Shown here in pieces: positions 1 through 14,800 of a DNA stretch of 64,000 bases. The notes beneath the pieces are model-generated. The model had not been told where the DNA came from, made no database searches, and worked only from the letters and a program-made list of their open reading frames with translations. The translations under genes and the position numbers were made by a program. Within the stretch, counting starts at the first letter, position 1. Every line of letters begins with the position of its first letter. This DNA is from Terebella lapidaria. Its lineage: Eukaryota > Annelida > Polychaeta > Terebellida > Terebellidae. Location of the stretch: NCBI GenBank assembly GCA_949152475.1, contig OX424559.1, positions 15,779,809 to 15,843,808 of the forward strand, given 5' to 3'.

Positions 1-50
1 AATAATGTCTTAGGTGATACCGCTGGATGACAATTTGTTTCCAATGCTAT

Positions 51-55
51 TTCAG
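51..55 (+). other. Possible splice acceptor upstream of the first ATG
   Basis: TTCAG after a T-rich stretch lies 17 bases before the ATG. The frame of the ATG is open back to this site, so exon 1 could carry 5' UTR or a few more codons from an exon outside the window. Confidence 0.45.
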
Positions 56-72
56 ATTGTGGTGCCATAAAC

Positions 73-1458
73 ATGGAAGAAACAGAAGAATTGTTCTACA
101 CAGCCTTGCGAAGTGACAAAAGTGACATGGGTCCACCACGCTCTCAGCCATATACACAACATGAATTCCGGGAAGGAATGAGAATGGCACATGCTGTCGT
201 GGCACATGGCGACCTAAAATCTCGCCATAAAAAGTTGGTCAACTTTGACCGTGATCATCCTGTCATTATTAACGTGGAGGATGTTGTAGATGATACGCAT
301 CGTGGAGTCCTGCGAACATTTCCTCTGAAAGGCAGCTTGGAGCCAGTCGGAAGCTGCGCTGACGAGTGCCGTGTGGGGCAAACTTCAGAGATGGACTTCC
401 TCTATGTCATTTCTGATGATTTCACGTTTACGAAGTCAGATGAAGGCAAGTATTTCGAGATCTTCACAACAACTGGTGAGAAGTTAGTCCCATCGTCAGT
501 AGTTCCTCAGTTTGCTGATGCAGTGGAGGCCGCCGTGCAGAATTGTCCACACATCGGTTCAGCAGCAATACAACATGGTGGCTACAGAAGTCCTAAATTC
601 AGTGGTGTTAGGTATAGTGGGCCAGCAGTCACCATACTGCTCAGGTATTCCCCAGAAGAGAAGTCAACACAACGCATAGGAAATGTATTGCCTGGTGTAC
701 TGATATCAGAGAATAAGGGTGACATTGACATTTCCATCGACTTCACATTGGCTTTCAAACTGAGAGCTGACAGTGAAGTTGTAGCAAATGTTCGTGCGGG
801 ACTGATGCCTTTACAGCAAGCACTGCCCAGAAAGGCAATCTCGAAGACAGACGTCCATTTTGTACCTGATCTCAAAAATGATGGATGGCTCCTGACAACA
901 TCTCGACTTGAGGCAAAACTATTCTCTACTGTACCTGACAACGCATCTGTCAAAATGGCGTTTGCTCTCTGTAAAATCGTCAGCTATCAGAGTGCATACA
1001 CAGATCACGAATCCAAAACACCTCTGCAAACTGGGTTGGCACAAACACTCGAAAGTGCTAAGCAGGAACCAACAGGAGATTGCCTAAATAGATCTATGAG
1101 ATTCGCTCATTGTTTCCTCACACAGGAAGATGCATTCAGACTGGGAGAATGCACGAAAGCAGATATCAAATTGAATGCTGCTGCTCTGAAGCATATCTTG
1201 CTTGCCAAATCATTACAAGAACCAGTTTTCTTCCAAGAAGGCAATGACACCAAAAAAGATTTCAAAAACCTGGTCCTCGGCACATTTGCGATATGTGCTA
1301 ATCTGCAATCATCACACATTCCACACTCATTGATTACCGGTTCTGTGATCAATGTCTTTGCTATAGCGAAATCTGTTCTGCTTTGTGTGGAGAAGCAACT
1401 GGAGTTGAAGAGAGATATGAGAGCAAAATGTGCTTTATGCTGTCAGCTGTTTGATGAG
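73..1458 (+). CDS. Exon 1: complete Mab-21/cGAS-type nucleotidyltransferase domain
   Basis: Residues 1-462. Active-site G93-S94 is followed by E106-M-D108 (SEMDFLY), the GS...ExD signature of this family. The third acid is D223 in ISIDFTLAF, which aligns with the ISVDI-type strand of cGAS that carries its third catalytic Asp. W272 and S277 in GWLLTTSRLEAKLF match the W-x-x-S-x-S-x-x-E-x-x-L helix. HIPHSLITGSVINVFAI (about 415-431) matches the C-terminal lobe motif with the conserved P-H/Y turn, so both lobes are present. Start: the ATG has a good context (aaacATGG). The exon ends GAT-GAG before GTAAGG, a strong donor. If the intron is retained, the frame adds 13 residues and stops at 1500, giving a nucleotidyltransferase without ankyrins. 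The domain length is normal for a Mab-21 protein. Confidence 0.88.
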
Positions 1459-4400
1459 GTAAGGAGCAACTTACATATAAAAAGATATGGTATATTGTGA
1501 ATATATGTGTATGACATATATTGTATTTGTAATCATGCAATATTTTGACTGTCGAAAAGCATTGTTTTGATACGACTTTGTATGACGATGTGTATATTTA
1601 ATCTCCAATGGCATGTCTTGTTTCCATAATGTAACTGATATAAGCACGATGAGTGTTGAGTTGACATGTGGCGATTATTTTGAAGATTTAGTTGACTAAT
1701 TTAAGTCAGTCTGCCATTTTCTTAACTTAAGGAACTTTTGCATTCTCATTTGAGTCAATTGACATCCTGGATATGGCATGGAACAAATTGCTTTTGAAAA
1801 AAAAATGACTGGAAAGCAAAGATTGCGTCACACACAGTCACCTATTAAATCCCCCCCCCCCCCCACACACACACGTTTTTTTACCTTTGACTTCCTCACA
1901 ACCCGTCCATTCCCCCACACAACCCGTTAATCTCGCCCTCCTGTCCTCCCTGAGCCTTTGCGTTTTACGCTCCCTCCAGTCCATTCCTACTCACCACTCG
2001 CTGTATAAAACGGGACTGACACTGGTAACCTGGTCAGAAATTTAGCCTTATCTTAGCATTGATCACAGTAAAATTCGTGTCTGTGAAACTTGCTATCGGT
2101 GTAATGCATGTTGGATCATCTGCTGGGTGCCGGAAATCAAGTCAGTCTGGTGATAGCGTCAATGAGAACATTAATTGCCCATGTATCTATTTTACTGTAA
2201 TGGAGATATATTTGTTTGCGCGGCATCCGTTTTGATAAGCCAAGACACATTCCAACACAACAGTATCACTAAATTGTGTGGCTGTGTGTAACACCTGAAG
2301 AAAATCCTTGCTGGTGATCTTTTGTGGTCTAGACGTTTCAAGGACGGAAAAATTGTTGAAATAATAAAGGCAAAATATGATATCTTTTGCAACCAAATGA
2401 AATGTCAAAGTATCAACATTGTACTTGATAACTCAGTGAAATCATTCAAAAGATAATCATATGTTAATCGAAATCTGATTGAAATTTAGCAAAAAATAAC
2501 TTAATCTGATTAAGTTAACTCAATATTTGAAAATCAATTGATTGATTAACTTAATGGCCCCATGTCTGATGTTGAGCTACTCTCTCAGTCCAACAAGACA
2601 TGTTAATCTTTCAGACAATATTCCGTTTATCTGTCAAAATGTACATATGAAATCGTCGGACGCAAATACACGTTCAATATTGAAAGGAATGATCCATTCT
2701 AGTCTGGTTTCACCACCCTGTTTTTGTATCTCACATAAACCATGTTAAATGAGAAAAAAAAAATGGTAAGAAATCGTAATTATATCTTTCAGAACAAGCA
2801 AGGAGGAGACATCTGCAAAGAACGTGAAGCACTTTTGATAGAAGCCTCGTCCTGGGGACAAGTCTTGATAGTTGAAGCTTTGATCGATTCAGGTTGGAAC
2901 AATTCATATAACATTCATCAGAGTAGATGCCACTTTCATGAAATACAAATACATCGATATTAAAAATCATACACATAGCCATCCATTGAATGTTTAACAT
3001 ACCATGTATGCGAAATGACAAAAAGAGAAAAATACTTTGTAAATGTATATTACAGTGAAAAAAACGTACTTATTGGTAGCACAGTAAGTTTTTACTTCTT
3101 TTTATAAAACCCAATATATGCAAAATGCCCAGACTGAGCATATGAGTGAGAATAGGATGCAAGCATCCCGCATCCGTGCCTGGTCGCGACAGGGATCGTA
3201 ATTACTGAATTAGAACCAGGTAACTGTCCGACGAAGAAGTCTGGTTTCGATACATTACTTAGACAATGCATCGTCAATGTAAAAGTAGCCCGGTGTGACA
3301 AGCCCGAAAGCCATGGGCGCAGCTTCTGGAACTCGTACACGTGGGCTTGTGGCTGGCTGAGCGCCTAAGAATTACCTTAGCAGTGAGGCCCAAAGTCTGT
3401 TGAAAAGCCTGAAATGTATATTTCGGCAACCCAATTTAAAGTCAATTTGCATAGTCCATGTGAGACAAAATTAGCGCATTTGCTTGTTTAAGACAGGTAT
3501 CCTGATCAAGATATGACTCGATTGTGATCAAATGATGAAAGGTTGTTCGATGCAATACTTCTTGGAGGCAATGTGGTTTTGAAGGTTATGTTCTCGTCCA
3601 TGTCAATGCCAAATAGTTTAGTTTGAGGAGACATAAAGATAGATGAGGAATGACATTTAATTTAATCAACTGAGCACTTATGGACGGATTGCAATAATGA
3701 CAAATTCGGTTTGATTGACATTCATCTTGAGACGATTGAGGAGCATGCACCTCTTATTTGCCAGTAATGCAATACCCAGTAACACGATATGCAGGCATAC
3801 TGTGTGGATGTTTCACTCTAGAGCTGCAGTCGAGCATATTTGTATGTCTGGGTGCAAATGAAAGCCGAATCTGCTCATCAACCAGTTGTTTGATACCACT
3901 TTTTCCTACCATTTTCACTTCATAAAACGTTTGGAAACACCAGTTAGAACATAATAATTAAATGATGGTGGTTGTGGGTAATGTTACTTGGCGGTGGTCG
4001 AATATGAATTTATGGGTAAGCAACAGTCATCTGAACCTTATTTTCCTGTGCTTTATATTTTGAGCGTGAATAGAATTAGCTCCGAGTGAGGCGAGGCGGA
4101 ATGGCGTGGGGTCCGGGCCCGCTCAAGGGCTCTAGAAGCTAAATTTTTCACAACGATCTGTGGTTTCTTTCTGAGGCTGTAATTTCCTCAAAACAATAAA
4201 CACTAACCATTTTAAATATTGGAATATTGAGAGATTTCTATCATGTGAAATTGTTCCAATAGCACATAAGCTACAAAATGGTCCAGGGGTGGATCATGGA
4301 ACATGACAAGAAGAGGGCCAACAATTATCGTTTGGGTTCAGGGGCCCGATCGAGGGTTACAGAACCCAGAGTCTTTCTATGTGCCCTCGTAGCTTCCTGG

Positions 4401-7400
4401 CCTTTTCAGGGTATAAATTCTACTTCATGCCCCTGGTATAATTGTAAAAAAATTGGAGCAATGCGAGTCTGTCTCTGCAGGGGTCTGGGACCAGCTCAAG
4501 AGACACTGAAGTTCTGTGGTAAGTTTTGTTTTTGAAGTTATATTCTGTGTAAGTTTGTGCCATCGCTTGGGTATGAATTCCATTTGAATACCAAGTGATC
4601 GTCCATTCATGCTAATTGTAGAAATCAAAATGAAGCGATCCCGTCTCGGCAGGGGGCTATGGCCCAGTGAAGGGCCCAGAAGCCAGTGACTTTTTTTAAT
4701 GTTCTGATTTAATTTAGTGATGTATTTTAATGTAATCTAATTGATATATTATGCCACGTTATAATATGATACCATTTGTTTCATTTTAATATCAGTGCAA
4801 AACAGATTTCAACTGGTCTCTCGATGGTATACATTTCAAACAAACTAACTGTGATCATCCTGTTCTCAAACCTATTTCGACATCAGTTCTCTGGGATGGA
4901 AATTTAAAGCCGCCTATGAAAGCTCTTATGTATATGTTTTTTTTCTGTAGGGGGGGGGGGGGGGGGTTGTTCGACACTGGACACTGGTCATATCACAGCT
5001 GAATAAGCTATGTATGTTTCGGGCCTGGAATGATCCTCTCGTTCCGATTAGGCCATTAGATTCATACCGATCATAAATATACATATTTGGGACTTCGAAT
5101 TTATCCTTATTTTGCATGAAAGTCGAACAATTTAACAATTCCAATTGTCTCCCAAACAAGCAATCTCCTCAGAGACGGGCTAGACGGGTTCAATCAAAAT
5201 TATCAAAAAGAACAGATTTGGCTGGTGCCAGAAAACAGGAGTGGAGTGGTGCCAGTGGTGTGTAGCGCAGACTGAGCGGATCTGTGGATTCATGGGCGAG
5301 GGTTGGGTGTGTTTGTGGACGATCTCAGGTTTTAATTGTTGGTTAAAAAACACACTCACATTTTTTTCTATTTCTCGCTTCCCCGATCGCTAAATTTAAG
5401 TCTATTTGTTCGGCTTAAAAAATTCCTTGCAATGCCCTCTCTAAATCCCAGTAACAATATGTGGTTATCGAGGTGAACAATCTGGTTTTAAAATGTGACT
5501 GCATAAACATCCCATTATCATTTCTCATACTGTGCTCAGCAAAGTTGATACCTGTGCAAAAGCTGTCACCTCATTCTACATGCACCTCGTGTAAAGCAGA
5601 TGCACTAAACTGTGTATTATGTAGCTACAGGCTGGCAAGCCCAGATATGGCAAAATATTCCGTTCTGTTATATTATGGTGTGATACGAAGTACCTTTGTG
5701 AAAGACCCCGGATGACCATGGTATTCCAGCAAAGACTATGCTAACACATCATAAACTTTTTGGGCAGTTCTTCAGCGGAGAATGATCATGTCTCCTGGGT
5801 TTAGGGTACTTAGACATTGCTAAACACAATGCAATAATGGGATGTCTTTTCACCACCGTGTGGAAAGTTATATGATCTTGTTCTCATTGATGACCTATTC
5901 CTGGGGGAACTGGAGACTAGGTCTGAATGCGTAATCATGAGATGCACTGATTCTTGTTTGCTCCGTATAGGCTCTTTTGACGCTTGCTTCTCCTGTTAAC
6001 ATTTGAAATTGTGGCACTCAGTTTTAAAACTCCAATAAAATGATGTAGGGTACTTTACCTGGAGAGTGCATCAATGAAATGCTCTAATTTTACAAGGGAA
6101 GTTTGTCCACCGCCGTTCCTCAGACTCGCATTCAGTGAGTTACCACGCAGTACCCAGAGTGTAGGGATCTTAATCTTTCAGAGGTTTTTATCTCAACCTT
6201 TTCACAGTAGATGCACTCAGTGAGAACAGCTTTCCTGGTCTCTGACACTGATCCTTTGCGTTGAGTATGGTGTGGTTCAATGTCACTCAAATCTTTCAAC
6301 TTATTTAGGCTTTTAGTGAACTGCTGGTAGCACTGTCTGTAATAGCCAAAAGTTTCAAGATCAGCACCATCAAGAGTCTCTGGGATCAAATTACAAACAA
6401 ACAGTCTCTTCGCACGAATTTGGTGCATGAAGCAAATTCTGACTTTGACGACATTTTCATGACCTTCTACTGATGGGAATCATACACTTTTCGTACCTTG
6501 TCGCGGATACCCCATTCAGGGTAATATCTACAAATCAAGAGAATCGTCAAAGGCATGTTCGAAGTTACAAAGGCGAAGCAAGTATCAATCGGTTGCGTAT
6601 CTGGGCGCCAGTACAGTGATCATACATTAGCTGACTGGTAGACATAAAAGCAATAGATTGGATCTGTAATTTGGGTCCTGTGGCCATCTCGCACTATCCC
6701 CCCTCCCTGAAATTATATTTTAGAACTCAGTAGTCAAGTTAAATATACCAGTAATCCACTTTTTTTTTGGGGGGGGGGGGGAGATCTAATAACATAACTT
6801 CGCCTAAACGGGCATCGTGTTGGCCATTTTGCCCTATTAATGTATACGCTGAGGCACGTGTCAGTGGAATATTTGTTGAAGTAAAAATCAAAGGTTCAGC
6901 TTTGATAACTATAAAAGATGTCTATGACCATGATCAATTCTACGAACTCGCACGATATATTCAAGGAGCTTCACCTTTCTTGAAGGCATAACACTGATTG
7001 TTGCTTGCTCATAATTGTAATCTGGTTAACCTTGATGTTAGTCCTTTTGTTAGATTGAATAAATTCAAGTTCACATTAACAACACCAATTACCATCCATC
7101 AGTATATCTGAAATGCAGAACAATAACTATCAGCTGTTATATGTATGACACATAAGTATCTTCCAGCTGAACAGATTCTAGGACTCATCGTGCAAAATAA
7201 ATTGTCACGATGCACAAAATTGTGTATAATACATTAAGCAAATTTATGTTTTGTTTGCAGAGATCGAACCTAAATATGCAAATAGTTTGAAAATGTTTCG
7301 AGTGGAATTGTCACAATATCCTTCATAGTTTTAACCTTTATTTGGTGTCTCCAAACGATTTATGAGTTGGAAATGGTATAAAAGTGATATCACACACCTT

Positions 7401-10400
7401 TGTGAGATCATCATTGAGAAAGTAATGTATTCTTAGTGTCGGCAGTATTCTTAGTGTCGGCATTATTTTCCAAATAAATTACATAGGTGCCTGTGGTCTC
7501 GGAAAAATAAGTTACAAAACAAACTATGCTTGATTAGATGGATAAATAAAAAAATATGACCGTACCAGCAGCCGATTTTCTTTTGTTTTGTGCGCCACTC
7601 AGAGTTACCTGTGACTTAACCTCTTTCACGCCCGATTGGCTCGAACATATACGAGTAAGCTGGAATCGTACTGCACCAAGGGATACAACGCACCGAGAAT
7701 GGCGGTAATGTAAACAAACTCAAAATATCTCCACCAGAAACTTGCAACGAAATCAATTAGAAAGGGCCATCTCTTTGGACATACAAGTGCCGATAGATAA
7801 CTGTTATGTTTTCTTCGTTCGATCAGAAAGGTATGGAAAACTACATAACTTACTGCCAATATCACATTAAAACCCCACAGGCCAATATTTCACAGTGGGA
7901 TTATCTAAAATATTTATTCTAACATTAATACATATTTTTGAAAAAACAGCCGTTAAATATCCTGGGTGCTGCATGGGATTCATCTTCTCGACTATTATCT
8001 TCGATATTGGGTCCATGTCACGTACATTACTGGTATAATTCTGATCACATGGGTAGGACGTATATTGAATGGCAGACTTATCACCTCGGCCCACAGTATG
8101 TGACGTCAGCCAAATTAACTTTCTGCAATGATGAGCACTGACTCAGTGAACAAACACGTGTTATTTTGAGCCTACACAGTTTACACACTTGCAAGTGTTT
8201 TTGGCTCAAGGACCTTTTCGAGTGGATCGTCAAGGTTCAGTGTGTCAGGTATTTATGTATGGGATAGTGTTGATTGATACTCAGGTTGATTGATTCGCCC
8301 AGTTAGTAACCTTTACTATTTAGATGACTTTAGACCTATGTATGTTTCGGGCCTGGAATGATCCTCTCGTTCCGATTAGGCCATTAGATTCATACCGATC
8401 ATAAATATACATATTTGGGACTTCGAATTTATCCTTATTTTGCATGAAAGTCGAACAATTTAACAATTCCAATTGTCTCCCAAACAAGCAATCTCCTCAG
8501 AGACGGGCTAGACGGGTTCAATCAAAATTATCAAAAAGAACAGATTTGGCTGGTGCCAGAAAACAGGAGTGGAGTGGTGCCAGTGGTGTGTAGCGCAGAC
8601 TGAGCGGATCTGTGGATTCATGGGCGAGGGTTGGGTGTGTTTGTGGACGATCTCAGGTTTTAATTGTTGGTTAAAAAACACACTCACATTTTTTTCTATT
8701 TCTCGCTTCCCCGATCGCTAAATTTAAGTCTATTTGTTCGGCTTAAAAAATTCCTTGCAATGCCCTCTCTAAATCCCAGTAACAATATGTGGTTATCGAG
8801 GTGAACAATCTGGTTTTAAAATGTGACTGCATAAACATCCCATTATCATTTCTCATACTGTGCTCAGCAAAGTTGATACCTGTGCAAAAGCTGTCACCTC
8901 ATTCTACATGCACCTCGTGTAAAGCAGATGCACTAAACTGTGTATTATGTAGCTACAGGCTGGCAAGCCCAGATATGGCAAAATATTCCGTTCTGTTATA
9001 TTATGGTGTGATACGAAGTACCTTTGTGAAAGACCCCGGATGACCATGGTATTCCAGCAAAGACTATGCTAACACATCATAAACTTTTTGGGTAGTTCTT
9101 CAGCGGAGAATGATCATGTCTCCTGGGTTTAGGGTACTTAGACATTGCTAAACACAATGCAATAATGGGATGTCTTTTCACCACCGTGTGGAAAGTTATA
9201 TGATCTTGTTCTCATTGATGACCTATTCCTGGGGGAACTGGAGACTAGGTCTGAATGCGTAATCATGAGATGCACTGATTCTTGTTTGCTCCGTATAGGC
9301 TCTTTTGACGCTTGCTTCTCCTGTTAACATTTGAAATTGTGGCACTCAGTTTTAAAACTCCAATAAAATGATGTAGGGTACTTTACCTGGAGAGTGCATC
9401 AATGAAATGCTCTAATTTTACAAGGGAAGTTTGTCCACCGCCGTTCCTCAGACTCGCATTCAGTGAGTTACCACGCAGTACCCAGAGTGTAGGGATCTTA
9501 ATCTTTCAGAGGTTTTTATCTCAACCTTTTCACAGTAGATGCACTCAGTGAGAACAGCTTTCCTGGTCTCTGACACTGATCCTTTGCGTTGAGTATGGTG
9601 TGGTTCAATGTCACTCAAATCTTTCAACTTATTTAGGCTTTTAGTGAACTGCTGGTAGCACTGTCTGTAATAGCCAAAAGTTTCAAGATCAGCACCATCA
9701 AGAGTCTCTGGGATCAAATTACAAACAAACAGTCTCTTCGCACGAATTTGGTGCATGAAGCAAATTCTGACTTTGACGACATTTTCATGACCTTCTACTG
9801 ATGGGAATCATACACTTTTCGTACCTTGTCGCGGATACCCCATTCAGGGTAATATCTACAAATCAAGAGAATCGTCAAAGGCATGTTCGAAGTTACAAAG
9901 GCGAAGCAAGTATCAATCGGTTGCGTATCTGGGCGCCAGTACAGTGATCATACATTAGCTGACTGGTAGACATAAAAGCAATAGATTGGATCTGTAATTT
10001 GGGTCCTGTGGCCATCTCGCACTATCCCCCCTCCCTGAAATTATATTTTAGAACTCAGTAGTCATGTTAAATATACCAGTAATCCACTTTTTTTTGGGGG
10101 GGGGGGGGAGATCTAATAACATAACTTCGCCTAAACGGGCATCGTGTTGGCCATTTTGCCCTATTAATGTATACGCTGAGGCACGTGTCAGTGGCCATGA
10201 TGACCATGATCAATTCTACGAACTCGCACGATATATTCAAGGAGCTTCACCTTTCTTGAAGGCATAACACTGATTGTTGCTTGCTCATAATTGTAATCTG
10301 GTTAACCTTGATGTTAGTCCTTTTGTTAGATTGAATAAATTCAAGTTCACATTAACAACACCAATTACCATCCATCAGTATATCTGAAATGCAGAACAAT

Positions 10401-11802
10401 AACTATCAGCTGTTATATGTATGACACATAAGTATCTTCCAGCTGAACAGATTCTAGGACTCATCGTGCAAAATAAATTGTCACGATGCACAAAATTGTG
10501 TATAATACATTAAGCAAATTTATGTTTTGTTTGCAGAGATCGAACCTAAATATGCAAATAGTTTGAAAATGTTTCGAGTGGAATTGTCACAATATCCTTC
10601 ATAGTTTTAACCTTTATTTGGTGTCTCCAAACGATTTATGAGTTGGAAATGGTATAAAAGTGATATCACACACCTTTGTGAGATCATCATTGAGAAAGTA
10701 ATGTATTTCTTAGTGTCGGCAGACCGAAATCCAAGTTGGCCACCAAAGTGATATTGGCAGAAAAACTATTTTTTTCCAAATAAATTACATAGGTGCCTGT
10801 GGTCTCGGAAAAATAAGTTACAAAACAAACTATGCTTGATTAGATGGATAAATAAAAAAATATGACCGTACCAGCAGCCGATTTTCTTTTGTTTTATGCG
10901 CCACTCAGAGTTACCTGTGACTTAACCTCTTTCACGCCCGATTGGCTCGAACATATACGAGTAAGCTGGAATCGTACTGCACCAAGGGATACAACGCACC
11001 GAGAATGGCGGTAATGTAAACAAACTCAAAATATCTCCACCAGAAACTTGCAACGAAATCAATTAGAAAGGGCCATCTCTTTGGACATACAAGTGCCGAT
11101 AGATAACTGTTATGTTTTCTTCGTTCGATCAGAAAGGTATGGAAAACTACATAACTTACTGCCAATATCACATTAAAACCCCACAGGCCAATATTTCACA
11201 GTGGGATTATCTAAAATATTTATTCTAACATTAATACATATTTTTGAAAAAACAGCCGTTAAATATCCTGGGTGCTGCATGGGATTCATCTTCTCGACTA
11301 TTATCTTCGATATTGGGTCCATGTCACGTACATTACTGGTATAATTCTGATCACATGGGTAGGACGTATATTGAATGGCAGACTTATCACAATACTATAA
11401 AACTATTACAGGTGTCAATATCAATGCTGAGTGCAGAGTCAATAGCATGTCAGTCACTGCACTATGTGCTGCATGTGAAGACGGTCACGTGACAGTGGCA
11501 GTTCTGTTGATTGATCGTGGAGCAGACATGGAACTGGGAGATATCAAGCCTCTGATGGTTGCCGCACGTGGACAACATTTGGCTGTAGCCGAACTGCTAC
11601 TGCATCGAGGTTCGTATTAACATTAGCAATAGCAACAACAACAACAACAACAATAATAATAATAACAAAAATGATAACTATCAATAAGGGTATTCCCGAC
11701 TTTGCTCACACTCACCCTTTGGAAAAAGATTATTCTGGCAAACTATGATGACGAAATTGAAAAGACATAGGTTGCTGTGTTCATAGTAGAACTTATGTAA
11801 GC

Positions 11803-11841
<39 letters not shown>

Positions 11842-14800
11842 GAAGAAGAAGATGATGACCCCCATTTTTGTGTTTAAAAAAACATACACAGCGGTTCGTT
11901 GATAAATAAACAAAATGGCGGAGAAATCTAAGATTTTATTAAATATTGATTTTAGTGAAAATGACCAAAATTGCCCCTTGTTGGTGGTATTTTTGGAGTA
12001 AAATTACCCATAATTCCACACCAAACAGAATATGTGATCCCAATTTTCTGTTTTCGAATGCACAATGTCATATTGATCATTCTTTAAAAGTCTGAAAATC
12101 AAATGAATTTCAAATTTCAGCTCCTCAGACCGGGTCCAAAGGTAGCGAACTACCTTAGTGCCACTTTTACCCCCAATAGTGTGCTCGAAACTGCCCCCTT
12201 TGCCCCACCTTTCATGTGTTTCACAATGTCGCTTTTACCCCCACTATTGCGTCTGAAAATGACACCGTTACCAAATGTAGTGCATCTGGAAAGGTTGCCC
12301 TTGACCCAGTAGTGTCTTTAGAAATGTCGTTTAGATTGTGGTAAAAGATGTTTTTTTCTGTAAGATTGATCAGGAAGATGATGAGTTGTTAATGTCGGGC
12401 TTATATTGCAAAATGATAACAATTGTGGAATACTGCTGTTTTGTGACAATGAATTATTTCTGAAATCTATGAATATATTTAACGTATTCAATAACGTTCC
12501 AAAATATATTATACCAATGTTTTGAAAGTCTTTGACTTTTACATTTCATTCATTCAGTTTTTATCATTTACATATAAACGCCGACAAAACAATACATAAT
12601 TTACTGATGTGTGTAGCTTCAATTTTTGATGATTTCAATTTTTCCATAGTCCATTTCCCTTTTCTAAGCAGCAACATTCCTATGTCACCGGCATATGGTG
12701 TGTTTGTTTCTCAACTTATACGCTATCCCAAAGCTAGTTGCAAATATGAGGACTTTGTCTATCGAAGTGCCCAGCTAGTCTCTAAACTGCTGCGACAAGG
12801 ATATGTTATACAAAGACTTATAGCTGCGTTTAAGAAATTCTATGGACGTCATCATGATCTGGTTGATGAATGCACCAAATCCATGTCTGCCATGCAACTA
12901 GATCTATTTTCATGTTAATTTTGGGGAATTCATGACGGGTGCCACTAGTGGGGCAGGAAATGCTCACTTTTCCAGGAACACCTGATTTCACCTCCTAATG
13001 GCCATTTTTGAGGGTTCATGAGTTTCCCTGTCATTTTTGTTTTCTCTCACTTCGTATGCCTGATATGACTTTCTGTCCCGGGACTATGAGATTGGATAAC
13101 GGACCCTGTTTTGTTTGCTCGGAATACTCAATACTGGGTATTGATTCCACGTCTATCCGCTATGTTATCAAACTCTGTATAATACCGTATGAAAGGGGGC
13201 CACGGTGCCCTCTGTGCACCCTTGTACGCCTACGCAATTGTCAATGGAATGCAATATTGAAATACAACTAAAATAAATGCTTGAAAAAGGACATCATACT
13301 TTGGAAATGTCTCTCAAATCCATCTTCCCATGGACAAATGGGGCAACTCACGTGTACATATGGGCATTTCTACTTATAATAATGATGAGTCAGTCTGTAA
13401 ATGTCACCCTTACTCCGATAGTGTGTCGGAAAATATCGTCATGGGGTAAGTGCGACTAGTCGGACTTACCCAAATATTTATTCTTATTATTATTATTGTT
13501 TAGATATAATTCAGCAAAGAACGTTTCAGGTGCGGATGTCAATGCTGAGAGCAAAGAGGCTGGCCAAACAATCACAGCTTTGTGTGCAGCATGTGCTAAT
13601 GGTCATGTGCATATGGCAGAGCTGCTCGTAGGTCATGGAGCAGACCTGGAACTGGGAGATATCAAACCTTTGTTGGTTGCAGCACACGAGGGCCACCTGG
13701 ATATAACAAATATCATGCTTGATCAGGGTTAATAATTTCCTATCATTTGTGGTTTTACTACCTTTTCTTGTATTCTGGTGAAAGGGAAAGTATCACTAGT
13801 GTAGCATAACTTTTCTAGGTGCTGATGTCAACGTTAAACGTCAAACTGAAGCTGAGACTGTCACAGCTCTGTGGGCCGCATGTGCTAATGGACACGAGGC
13901 TGTGGCAGAGCTGCTGATCGAGCACGGAGCAGATGTTGAGCTGGGGGACAAAAAATCACTGGTGGCTGCAGCTGAGAACGGACACTTGGGAATAACCAAG
14001 CTGTTGTTAGATCATGGTTAACAATTTTGTTTTATTTCGTTCCAATGTTTTCATGAAATGGTGTAAAATCGACCGATCTAGACCCATGATAGATTGTAAC
14101 AAATCTTTCAGATGCCAATGTTTATACTGAGTGTGAGGTCGATGGAAATACAGGCACAGCTTTGCATTTTGCCTGTAAGTCTGGTCATGTGGCTGTGGCA
14201 GAGCTTTTGATCGACAGTGGAGCAGACAAGGATCTGGGAGACAATAAACTACTTATAGACGCAGTGCAAAAGGGGAATCTGGAGATAATCAGGCTTTTGC
14301 TTGAGAGAGGTGAATAATAGATCAATTTGCTTGAAAATCTACACCAATATTATAAACATAATACTGTTAAAAATACATGACAAAGATATTGATTCAATCC
14401 AAGCTGTAGCTAGGTGTCTTATCATGCTTATCAATGGCTGAAATGGAAACACATTACTGTGAATTGGTTGTAAACTATTGTGTTGTTCTTTGTATTAATT
14501 ACATTCGAGAATGACAGCAACAAATTAAACAGTAATTAACATATGTATAACTGTGAGGAATTTTGCCTTGAAATACTCGAAAACCAGAAAAGTGATTGTA
14601 GTGTCTATTTTTACCCCAAAAATGATGTCAGAAAAAAATCTGAAGGTTAAAGGTTGGTGATGGCCAAAATATTGAAATAATGATAAGTGGGTAATATTGA
14701 GGCCGAATCTGAATTGGACTTTTCACTACTTTCCTTGACACAGAAAACGATGAATTTCATTATTTTTTTGTGAATAATGATTTTCAAAATTACAAAACAA

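Noticed and set aside
2187-2408. Overlapping minus-strand frames in intron 1
   Set aside because: AT-rich, no domain, no splice context; chance frames.
5461-5715. 84-codon frame, identical at 8789-9043
   Set aside because: No ATG (starts from gtg), no domain, and its preservation is explained by the recent 3.1-kb duplication.
5008-8084. Helitron interpretation of the 3.1-kb unit
   Set aside because: It does not start TC or end CTRR with a hairpin, and no insertion between A and T is evident.
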